A DNA stretch of 64,000 nt from Sphaerospermopsis torques-reginae ITEP-024 (GTDB lineage Bacteria > Cyanobacteriota > Cyanobacteriia > Cyanobacteriales > Nostocaceae): positions 4,836,001 through 4,900,000 of the forward strand of contig NZ_CP080598.1 of NCBI RefSeq assembly GCF_019598945.1. The letters run 5' to 3'. The notes beneath the pieces were generated by a model. That model was not told where the DNA came from. It saw only the letters and a list, made by a program, of their open reading frames with translations, and made no database searches. Each line of letters opens with the position of its first letter. The stretch's first letter is position 1. A program made the position numbers and the translations under genes. Positions 39,194 through 46,719 of this stretch are shown in pieces.

Positions 39194-39350
39194 TGGGTAA
39201 TTGATAATTGATAATTGATAATTGATAATTGATAATTGATAATTGATAATTGATAATTGATAATTGATAATTGGTAAGAATAAACTCTTGCCTTTTGCCT
39301 TTTGCCTTTTTCTGTCACCAATCACCAATCACCAATCACCAATCACCTAC
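39194..39350. repeat. Large heptamer arrays (ATTGATA, then TTGCCTT and CAATCAC units)
   Basis: About eleven near-perfect ATTGATA units run to 39275, followed by TGCCTTT and CAATCAC tracts reaching the galE stop. There are no unique spacers, so it is not a CRISPR array. Confidence 0.92.
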
Positions 39351-40345
39351 TTATGCCTTTTTTGATGCCAGTTCCAGGCGTGAGTGACAATATCTTTGAT
39401 ATCAGGATATATAGGTTGCCAACCTAAGATTTTTCTGGCTTTTTCACTGCTACCAATGAGAGAAGGAGGATCACCAGGACGACGATCGCATTCTTGAACT
39501 GATATATTTATTCCTGTTACTTCCTGGGCAGCAGCAATAACTTCTTTCACAGAAAAACCATTACCATTACCTAAATTGAAAACATTACTTTCACCACCTT
39601 TCAGCAAATATTCCAAACCTAAAATATGGGCATCAGCTAAATCAGAAACGTGAATATAATCACGAATACAAGTACCATCAGGAGTGGAATAATCAGTACC
39701 AAAAATAGAAATTGATTGGCGTTTACCTAAAGCTGTCTGTAATACCAAAGGAATTAAATGAGTTTCGGGATTATGATCCTCTCCTAATAAACCACTAGGA
39801 TCAGCACCAGCAGCATTAAAATAACGGAAACATACAGATTTTAAACCATAAGCGACATCAAAATCCGAGAGTATCCTTTCTACCATTAACTTAGTAGCAC
39901 CATAGGGGTTAATGGGATTTTGGGGATGATTTTCAGTAATAGGGATAAATTTTGGGACTCCGTAAGTAGCACAGGTAGAAGAAAAGACAAATTTTTTAAT
40001 AGACGCTGCCAGCATCGCTTCCAATAACGTCAAAGTTGCCACAACATTATTACGGTAGTATTTGTCCGGGTCAGTTACGGATTCACCTACATAGGCATAA
40101 GCAGAAAAGTGCATAACTGCTTCAATGTTGTGAGTTTGAAACAGATGATCCAACAGGGAACGATCTTCTATATCTCCGACAATGAGTTTTACCTGCAAAA
40201 CCTGTTCTACCAAATCTCGATGGCCATAGACCAGATTATCCAGGATTACGACCTGATAACCCGCTTGCAGTAAGGCTTTCACAGCATGAGAACCGATGTA
40301 TCCTGCTCCCCCTGTGACTAGGATGGTGGGGTTTTGCGTTGACAT
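39347..40345 (-). CDS. galE: UDP-glucose 4-epimerase
   Basis: This 332-residue extended short-chain dehydrogenase has the NAD loop GGAGYIGSH, the catalytic SSTCATYG, and YGATK (YxxxK). The substrate segment RYFNAAGADPSG is typical of GalE. It interconverts UDP-glucose and UDP-galactose for polysaccharide and galactolipid supply. The gene stands alone. Confidence 0.93.
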   Translation of the reverse strand: MSTQNPTILVTGGAGYIGSHAVKALLQAGYQVVILDNLVYGHRDLVEQVLQVKLIVGDIEDRSLLDHLFQTHNIEAVMHFSAYAYVGESVTDPDKYYRNNVVATLTLLEAMLAASIKKFVFSSTCATYGVPKFIPITENHPQNPINPYGATKLMVERILSDFDVAYGLKSVCFRYFNAAGADPSGLLGEDHNPETHLIPLVLQTALGKRQSISIFGTDYSTPDGTCIRDYIHVSDLADAHILGLEYLLKGGESNVFNLGNGNGFSVKEVIAAAQEVTGINISVQECDRRPGDPPSLIGSSEKARKILGWQPIYPDIKDIVTHAWNWHQKRHK

Positions 40346-40598
40346 AATTTTTCCTTTTAACGAGTTGACGACGACTACTCAATTAATTTATGCCACTGGT
40401 GTTAGGTTAGTCTTTTGAAAAATTCCAAATAATACACTCAGTGTCAAAAATTTGCTCTAAAATCACTACGACGGTAGTCTGTGTGCGTGAGGTGAGAGTT
40501 ATTTTTAAGTCAGTGATAAATTGCAGTTTGACGATAAAATAAACCCACTTATCTTATTCTCATAGACTAGCCGCACAAGAAAATTAGAGAGTTAATCT

Positions 40599-41240
40599 AT
40601 GTTTCAATTACTCAGCCGGGTCTTACTGTGGCTATTAATTGGCGTTGTTGCCTATTCTTTGTTCCAAAGATTCTACCCAACAGTAAGCTTTGTTGGCCGA
40701 TTTGTGTTAGGGATTGTACTGGTTGTTTTAGCTTTGGCATTTTTTAATCCTGGTGAACCTGCGGTGGCTTCCCTGTGGCGGTTTATCTCTTTTCCTCTCA
40801 AACCTCTGGGCGCAGCCGCTTTAATGTTGATGCTTGCTGCCCAAAAAATTAAAGGCGGTGGCATAGAAAAACCAGGGGGATACTTGTTGGCTTGGGCGCT
40901 GACAATTTTGTTATTGTCGAGTACACCCGCTATTGCTTACTTTTTAGTTAGAACACCGGTTGCAGCTATATTGCCTCCTCCTACATTCGTAGCAACAGTA
41001 CCAGCTATTAAACCAGCTATTAACAGTGCCAATACCATCTCCGATGTGATGACTGCTGGCATTTTACCTGTGGGTGATGTGAAAATCCCATCTTATCTAC
41101 TACAAAATCCTCAAGCTATCAGTACAAGGGGGTTGCGTGTAGAAGACTTTGTACCTAATGCGGAAACTCTGCAACTCACAACCCAAGTTTGGGAAAGTTA
41201 TCTTAATCAAATTTACGTTTTCTTACGTGGGCGCTCGTAA
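40599..41240 (+). CDS. Hypothetical multi-pass membrane protein
   Basis: This 213-residue protein has four likely membrane helices in the first 120 residues (for example LLIGVVAYSLF, FVLGIVLVVLALAFF, LAWALTILLLSS). A soluble C-terminal part follows, with GLRVEDFVPNAETLQLTT. I do not recognise the family. An ABC exporter follows 105 bases later on the same strand, after a heptamer tract, so co-expression is possible. Confidence 0.65.
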   Translation: MFQLLSRVLLWLLIGVVAYSLFQRFYPTVSFVGRFVLGIVLVVLALAFFNPGEPAVASLWRFISFPLKPLGAAALMLMLAAQKIKGGGIEKPGGYLLAWALTILLLSSTPAIAYFLVRTPVAAILPPPTFVATVPAIKPAINSANTISDVMTAGILPVGDVKIPSYLLQNPQAISTRGLRVEDFVPNAETLQLTTQVWESYLNQIYVFLRGRS

Positions 41241-41242
41241 TC

Positions 41243-41300
41243 AGGAGAGCAAGGAGTCAGGAGTCAGGAGTCAGAAGAAATTAACCTCTTGCTTCTTGCC
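41243..41300. repeat. Heptamer array (GTCAGGA units)
   Basis: The array begins directly after the stop of the membrane protein and is followed by TTGCCTC units. Confidence 0.85.
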
Positions 41301-41345
41301 TCTTGACTTTTGCCAGTTAGGATGACAAAGTGTACAATTGCTTAA

Positions 41346-43097
41346 ATGGCACAATCTCGACGGCTTGCTAAACTCGGTAGTTACTTACGTCCCCATTGGC
41401 GAGAGACTGCTTTAGGCATTATTGCTTTATTGTCTGTCAATGGGTTAGGCGTTTATATTCCTTTGCTGATTCGCTCTGGGGTGGATACGCTTTCCACAAC
41501 TTTTAGCTTGGATCAGGTACTACGTTATGTAGTGATCATTATCGCCCTCAGTTCCGCAATGTGGATGATGCGGATGGCTTCCCGCATCTGGATTTTTGGT
41601 GTGGGTCGTCAGGTAGAATTTGAACTGAAACAGCGCATTTTTGAACATTTACTGAAACTAGAACCGGCTTATTTTGCCAGTAATACTCCTGGTGATCTTA
41701 TTAGTCGGGCTACTAGCGATGTGGACAATATCAGGCGGTTGTTGGGTTTTGCGGTATTGAGTTTAGCAAATACTTTTTTTGCTTATACTCTGACGCTGCC
41801 AGTAATGCTATCAATTAGTGTGGATCTGACTTTAGCTTCTCTGGCAGTTTATCCGTTTATGTTTTTGTTGGTGCATTTTTTTAGCGATCGCCTACGCACA
41901 CAACAAGCTGCTGTCCAAGAACAACTTTCGGATATTAGCGAACTGATCCAAGAAGATATCAGTGGTATTTCTTTGATTAAAATTTACGCTCAAGAAGAAA
42001 ATGAGCGTCGAGCTTTTCAAAAGAAAAATCAGGCTTTATTAACAGCTAATTTGACATTAGCTAAAACTCGAAATACTCTATTTCCCCTCGTTGGTGGTTT
42101 AGCTAATATTAGTTCCTTAATTATTATTTGGTTGGGAACTATGCGGATATCTTCTGGTAATCTGGCTGTGGGTGATTTTTTGGCTTTATTGATTTATGTA
42201 GAGCGTTTAGTTTTCCCCACGGCTTTATTAGGTTTTACCATTACTGCTTACCAAAGAGGTGAGGTGAGTATTGATCGCTTAGAATCAATTTTTAGCATCA
42301 CTCCCAAAATTCAAGATCCACCTGATGCTATTTCTCTACCCACAAATACAGTTAAAGGTGAAGTTACAGCCAAAAATTTTAGTTACACCTACCCTGGTGC
42401 TAATATCCCGGCTTTAGATGATATTAACTTTACTATTAAACCAGGGGAAGTGGTGGCAATTGTCGGGGCTATCGGTTGCGGAAAATCTACTTTGGCTAAT
42501 GCTTTACCCCGGTTGTTGGATATTCAGGAAGGACAGTTATTTTTAGATGGTTTGGATATTACAAAAATAGCATTAAATGATTTACGAGGTGCGATCGCCT
42601 ACGTTCCTCAAGATAGTTTTTTGTTTAGTACCACCATTAAAAATAATATCCGTTATGGCGACCCCATTAGTGAACAAGAAAGGGTAGAAGCTGTTGCTAA
42701 TCTCGCTCAAATAGCTGCCGAAATTAAGAATTTTCCCCAGGAATATGAAACAATTGTCGGTGAAAGAGGAATTACCCTTTCCGGTGGTCAGCGACAACGT
42801 ACATCTTTAGCTAGAGCCATGTTAATTGATGCTCCGGTTTTAATTTTAGATGATGCCCTTTCTAGTGTAGATAATCAAACTGCTACCCAAATTTTAAAAA
42901 ATCTCTCTAGCGGTACACAACGAAAAACCGTGATTTTCATTACTCATCAACTTTCAGCAGCGGCGACTGCTGATAGAATTATGGTCATGGATCATGGTAA
43001 AATTGTGCAAATTGGTAAACATTCAGAACTTGTGGAACAGTCAGGATTATATCAAAAATTGTGGAGTCAGCATCAAGTAGAGGAGTTACTACATTGA
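41346..43097 (+). CDS. ABC exporter, fused membrane and ATPase domains
   Basis: This 583-residue half-transporter of the MsbA/MDR type has six membrane helices (about 20-290), then an ATPase with Walker A GAIGCGKST (about 371), signature LSGGQRQR (about 478) and Walker B LILDDALS (about 500). The catalytic Glu after Walker B is Asp, as in one half of several heterodimeric exporters, so it may need a partner or hydrolyse slowly. The substrate is unknown; lipids or drugs are usual. Confidence 0.9.
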   Translation: MAQSRRLAKLGSYLRPHWRETALGIIALLSVNGLGVYIPLLIRSGVDTLSTTFSLDQVLRYVVIIIALSSAMWMMRMASRIWIFGVGRQVEFELKQRIFEHLLKLEPAYFASNTPGDLISRATSDVDNIRRLLGFAVLSLANTFFAYTLTLPVMLSISVDLTLASLAVYPFMFLLVHFFSDRLRTQQAAVQEQLSDISELIQEDISGISLIKIYAQEENERRAFQKKNQALLTANLTLAKTRNTLFPLVGGLANISSLIIIWLGTMRISSGNLAVGDFLALLIYVERLVFPTALLGFTITAYQRGEVSIDRLESIFSITPKIQDPPDAISLPTNTVKGEVTAKNFSYTYPGANIPALDDINFTIKPGEVVAIVGAIGCGKSTLANALPRLLDIQEGQLFLDGLDITKIALNDLRGAIAYVPQDSFLFSTTIKNNIRYGDPISEQERVEAVANLAQIAAEIKNFPQEYETIVGERGITLSGGQRQRTSLARAMLIDAPVLILDDALSSVDNQTATQILKNLSSGTQRKTVIFITHQLSAAATADRIMVMDHGKIVQIGKHSELVEQSGLYQKLWSQHQVEELLH

Positions 43098-43132
43098 GTG
43101 ACTACATTAAAGTAGCAAATTTTCCTGTAAGG

Positions 43133-43195
43133 GCGAAGCATTCGGGCGACCAATTATCAATTTTATGAACAGGTTATTTTCCCAGTGCTTCGCCC
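43133..43195. repeat. GAAGCATTCGGGCG inverted repeat
   Basis: GGGCGAAGCATTCGGGCGA on the left faces CAGTGCTTCGCCCCTACG on the right. It is the same element as near 23710-23775. Confidence 0.7.
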
Positions 43196-43249
43196 CTACG
43201 ACTCCTGACTCCTATTCCTAACTAGCAACTTGGGTTATTTAATTTATTT

Positions 43250-44068
43250 ATGACTTTATCCCCTTACCTTACTTCTCAATCAGATCCTCCTCTTCCCCCT
43301 GGGGAAAACCTACCCACAATGTATGATTTACCTAGTGAGAACCCAGAGGAAAAAGGTTTGCCAGACGAATTTCATTTTTTACAACCATTACTTTTATACC
43401 TGACTTTTCAACCTATAAACTGGCTTCCAGAATTGGTGTATAGTGCTGCTGATCTAAATCTTTATTATGATTTAGAGCATCCTTTATGGTATAAACGTCC
43501 AGATTGGTTTGGTGTAGTTGGTGTTTCTAGGTTATATAAAGGTGAAGATTTACGTTTAAGTTATGTGACTTGGCAAGAAACAGCAAATCCTTTTGTGGTA
43601 GTGGAATTATTATCTCCTGGAACAGAAGATGAAGATTTAGGTAACAAGCAAAGTCAAAAAGATAAACCGTCTACAAATAAACCTCCTACAAAATGGGAAG
43701 TTTATGAACGCATTTTGCGGATTCCTTATTATATTGTTTTTAGTCGTTATACCAATGAATTCCACGCATTTCATTTAGTGGGTGGTCATTATGAACCAAT
43801 GAATTTAATTGATGGACTTTTACCAATGCCAGAGTTAGGTTTAAGTTTAGGATTATGGTCAGGTTCATTTCGTGGTATTTCTAAGTTGTGGTTAAGGTGG
43901 TTTACTCTTGATGGAGAATTAATTCCTGAACCTACAGAAGAAGCTGCTGTTGCTCAAGAAAGAGCTATTGTTGCTGAACAAGAAGCAACTCAAGCAAAAA
44001 GAACAGCGGAAATACTAGCAGAAAAATTGCGTCAGTTAGGTGTTAATCCTGATGAACTTGATGATTAA
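43250..44068 (+). CDS. Uma2-family (DUF820) endonuclease-like protein, copy 1
   Basis: This 272-residue protein belongs to the cyanobacterial Uma2/DUF820 group with a PD-(D/E)xK-like core. Visible elements are RPDWFGVVGV, FVVVELLSPGTEDED, a basic stretch, then WEVYERILRIPYYIVFSRY. A C-terminal coiled coil (AQERAIVAEQEATQAKR) ends with LRQLGVNPDELDD. Copy 2 at 52906 is almost identical over the core, with only a handful of mismatches between 43470 and 43950. The DGR island lies between them. Function is unknown. Confidence 0.85.
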   Translation: MTLSPYLTSQSDPPLPPGENLPTMYDLPSENPEEKGLPDEFHFLQPLLLYLTFQPINWLPELVYSAADLNLYYDLEHPLWYKRPDWFGVVGVSRLYKGEDLRLSYVTWQETANPFVVVELLSPGTEDEDLGNKQSQKDKPSTNKPPTKWEVYERILRIPYYIVFSRYTNEFHAFHLVGGHYEPMNLIDGLLPMPELGLSLGLWSGSFRGISKLWLRWFTLDGELIPEPTEEAAVAQERAIVAEQEATQAKRTAEILAEKLRQLGVNPDELDD

Positions 44069-44560
44069 ATCTTTTTGTCAGAATCAGGATGTCCAGGATT
44101 TTAGGATTTACAGGATTAAATTAGTATATTAGAGGATGTTTTAAAAGTCGCTGATGGTTTATCAAATATTTATAGATCCTTCTAAATCCCCATTGAAAAG
44201 GGGGACTTTGACTCTAGTTCCCCCCTTTTTAAGGGGAGTTAGGGGGGATCAGGGGGGTGCCTAAAATCACGATCCAAAACTTTTCAAACACCCTCTTAGA
44301 CATCTCCAGAAATTAAATATGCGGTTTCCATAACCCTTGTAGAGACGTTGCATGCAACGTCTCTACATTCATTTTCGGAGAGGTCTATTGGTGTTATATT
44401 GGTGGTAGAATTGGGTAAACTTTCGGCTATTACACCTACCAACCTACCCAACCCTGGTTTATGTTTGGATATTGTCACCAACATCACTGGGACAGGTCTG
44501 GACTCTTCTATTGTACGCCCGATAAATTCCCATTTACCAGTTCTGACAGTTGAAGAGTGC
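44069..44560. other. Intergenic repeats downstream of Uma2 copy 1
   Basis: This stretch has an ATCCTG-family repeat (44077-44116), a CCCCCCTTTTAAGGGG-type repeat (44190-44262) and a perfect 28-bp palindrome (44339-44366). The rest precedes the DGR template repeat. ORFs drawn through it on either strand are not credible genes. Confidence 0.6.
44339..44366. repeat. Perfect 28-bp palindrome
   Basis: The half-site GTAGAGACGTTGCA is followed by its exact complement. A nearly identical palindrome (GTAGAGAAGTTTCA half) is inside the vWA gene at 48339-48366. Confidence 0.9.
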
Positions 44561-44680
44561 TTGCGCCGGAAACTACCAACCGAAACCCGTTGTTGTTGTT
44601 CCTGTTGTCTGGGTTGTTGTTGTTACGATACGCAGAACGGCAATTTCTGGGGTTGTTGTTCCAAGAACCACCGCGCAGCA
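44561..44680 (-). other. DGR template repeat (TR)
   Basis: On the minus strand this 120-base segment would read [20 protein letters not shown] and then [16 protein letters not shown]. It aligns without gaps to the 3' end of the vWA-FGE gene (46731-46850). All 16 mismatches are at template adenines, and all 13 AAC/AAT codons differ in the variable copy. This is the template from which the reverse transcriptase makes adenine-mutated cDNA. It starts 23 bases after the reverse transcriptase stop. Confidence 0.96.
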
Positions 44681-44702
44681 TCCGGATGTGCCTGTTCCAT
44701 CT

Positions 44703-45761
44703 TCACAGTCTTGTAGCTACAAGAGATGCGAATATCTTTTGACGTAACCGCCAGGTGTCTCCGTGTTCTAGATGGGCGTTCCAACTTTGCACAGAGCGAT
44801 TAACGTCTTGAGCAGAAATTATACCATTTTGATAATGTTTTTGCAATTTTTTTAGTCTGCGTTTTCCGCGAATTAGGTTTTCTGATCTGAGCCTAATTCT
44901 ATCTGGTAAAATGCGAAAGCCGAGAAAATTTGCACCGTGTCGAGTTTCAAAGATTTGGGTTTTTACAGGATGCAATTTTAAGCGTAGATTAGCTAAATAT
45001 GATTCTATTGCTAATTTGGCTTCAGTTAAAACATTTTTATCATCGGCAAATAACGCAAAATCATCTACATAACGCACATATTTATTAATGTGTAATTCCT
45101 CTTGAATAAAATGGTCTAAACCGTTAAGATAAACATTAGAAAAAAACTGACTGGTGAGATTACCAATGGGTAAACCTATATGATATTGTAAAGGTGCAAG
45201 TAAATCATCACCAGGGAAATATTCAATGGCAGATATTTGGGGATTACTACTATTAATAATAGTGTCTATTAACCAAAGAGTATCTTGACATTTAATTTTC
45301 CGCCGGATTAATATTTTCAGAATATTGTGATCAATACTAGGAAAATATTTTTTAATATCACACTGCAAAATATAGCTACTAGAGCGAGCAAATTTAGTAA
45401 AGCGACGTAAAGCGCGATGAGTTCCAAACCCTACCCGGTTAGCATAGGAATCATTGATAAATGTTTTCTCAATAATTGGTACAATTACATTACACAAGGC
45501 ATGATGAACTACTCTATCTCGATAGGGTGCAGCGGAAATGATCCGAGGTTTAGGTTCAAGAATGCTGAAAGTTTTATAAGCACCTGGTTGATAGGTTTTT
45601 GATGTTAACTCCGTTTGGATTTTTTCTAATTCTAATTCTAGGTTGTAATTAAATTCTAAAACATTTTCTCTGAACCGCTTACCTTTTTGCGCCTTACGTG
45701 ATGCTAAGATTAAATTAGCAAAGTCTGTAATTTCGGGATAAAGATTACCATAACGTTTCAT
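44703..45761 (-). CDS. DGR reverse transcriptase
   Basis: This 352-residue group II-like reverse transcriptase has catalytic Asp135 ([12 protein letters not shown]) and YVDD at 231-234 ([12 protein letters not shown]). The DGR hallmark [11 protein letters not shown] at 195-205 stands where retroviral enzymes have a QG motif. It copies the template repeat RNA with adenine-specific errors for transfer into the variable repeat. Its ATG directly abuts the avd stop, so translation is coupled. The template repeat follows its 3' end. The reading frame is intact. Confidence 0.96.
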   Translation of the reverse strand: MKRYGNLYPEITDFANLILASRKAQKGKRFRENVLEFNYNLELELEKIQTELTSKTYQPGAYKTFSILEPKPRIISAAPYRDRVVHHALCNVIVPIIEKTFINDSYANRVGFGTHRALRRFTKFARSSSYILQCDIKKYFPSIDHNILKILIRRKIKCQDTLWLIDTIINSSNPQISAIEYFPGDDLLAPLQYHIGLPIGNLTSQFFSNVYLNGLDHFIQEELHINKYVRYVDDFALFADDKNVLTEAKLAIESYLANLRLKLHPVKTQIFETRHGANFLGFRILPDRIRLRSENLIRGKRRLKKLQKHYQNGIISAQDVNRSVQSWNAHLEHGDTWRLRQKIFASLVATRL

Positions 45762-46109
45762 TTATGAATACCTAGCTTGTCGTTGTTGTTTGATCCAACC
45801 ACCCAATTCATTACCAATTCCATTCAGCAATTGTCCCACATATTGATAGCGGCGTTCATCAAATAACTGAAAATCAAATAACAAGCGGGTTTGATGACGG
45901 ATAATATCTAATTTAGCATTCAACAATTCTAACTGAGCTAGTTTTTGTTTAGCGTAACGTGCTAAAATTAAACCTTCCAGCAAATCATAAAGTCCAGAGA
46001 CAATTCTATTACCCAAACCAAATTTATGCTTTTTGGGTAAACGGTCTAAAATTGGCACATACCACTTGATTAAATCGTAGGTTTTTTGGATAATTGGTAA
46101 ATCTGACAT
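45762..46109 (-). CDS. avd: DGR accessory variability determinant
   Basis: This 115-residue, basic, all-helical protein (PIIQKTYDLIKWYVPILDRLPKKHKFGLGNRI at the start) matches the Avd family, which forms a pentameric four-helix barrel that binds the reverse transcriptase and template RNA. Conserved marks are LPKKHKFGLGNRI and LARYAKQKLAQL. It sits immediately before the reverse transcriptase with no spacer. Confidence 0.93.
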   Translation of the reverse strand: MSDLPIIQKTYDLIKWYVPILDRLPKKHKFGLGNRIVSGLYDLLEGLILARYAKQKLAQLELLNAKLDIIRHQTRLLFDFQLFDERRYQYVGQLLNGIGNELGGWIKQQRQARYS

Positions 46110-46719
46110 TTTCTGTAAATGATGTTATTAATTGATAATTGACAATTGATAATTAGGGGTTGCTGAGAAAGTCTTTCCGTGAAGACAGGGAACTCTTAAC
46201 AGGGAACAGGGAACAGTTTCAGCTATCTGTCATCCCCAAATTTTTGGGTTTGCGATCCCCAAAATGCACGGTTTTTCAGGTATACCCTTCAAAATTCTTG
46301 CACTTTTTTTCCTCTTTATCACTCTCAACCCTTTGATTTATCTAGGTTTTACATTTATTCAGCAAGCCCTAATTATTTCAGTCATTGTCAATTGTTCATT
46401 CTTAATTGTCCATTATTGAATACCCTAACCGTAGGGTTTTAGCACTGCTCAACCCCTACAAAATATACAAAATATATGTATTTTACACCAACTTGTAAAC
46501 TAAGAAAATCCTGAAAATCCTCAAATCCTGGAAATCCTGATTCTGACAAAATCCCCAAAATTCTTAAATCCCAGTTTTGACACTTGACAAAATCCCATAC
46601 CTCATCCATAATATAATTATCGTGCCAGATTTATAAAAAATAATTCGAGTCGCCAAAGGCGACATCGGGGAAGGGAAAAAGAAAAAGGGTAAAGTGCAAA
46701 AGCGCAAGAGGGTAAAGAA
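46110..46719. other. Repeat-rich spacer between avd and the diversified gene
   Basis: The 610 bases contain a MITE (46150-46375), an AGGGTTTTAGCACTGC hairpin near 46433, an ATCCTG-family repeat (46507-46548) and a GTCGCC-AAA-GGCGAC hairpin near 46650. The avd-RT promoter on the minus strand should be here, but I cannot point to it. Confidence 0.5.
46150..46375. mobile_element. MITE, about 226 bp, second TAATTAGGG-type copy
   Basis: The ends TAATTAGGGGTTGCTGAG and AGCAAGCCCTAATTA are inverted. Internal words and length match the copy at 3581-3816. It lies between the DGR target and avd. Confidence 0.75.

Noticed and set aside
39194-39350. CRISPR-like repeated block
   Set aside because: Contiguous seven-base units with no unique spacers; these are STRRs. 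Two ORFs read through it are artefacts of the repeat.
44296-44487. 63-codon minus-strand ORF next to the template repeat
   Set aside because: It crosses a perfect palindrome and has no ribosome binding site or recognisable domain.
44348-44747. Several plus-strand ORFs over the template repeat
   Set aside because: They are antisense readings of AAC-rich template codons, giving Cys/Val/Leu runs; the real feature is the DGR template on the minus strand.
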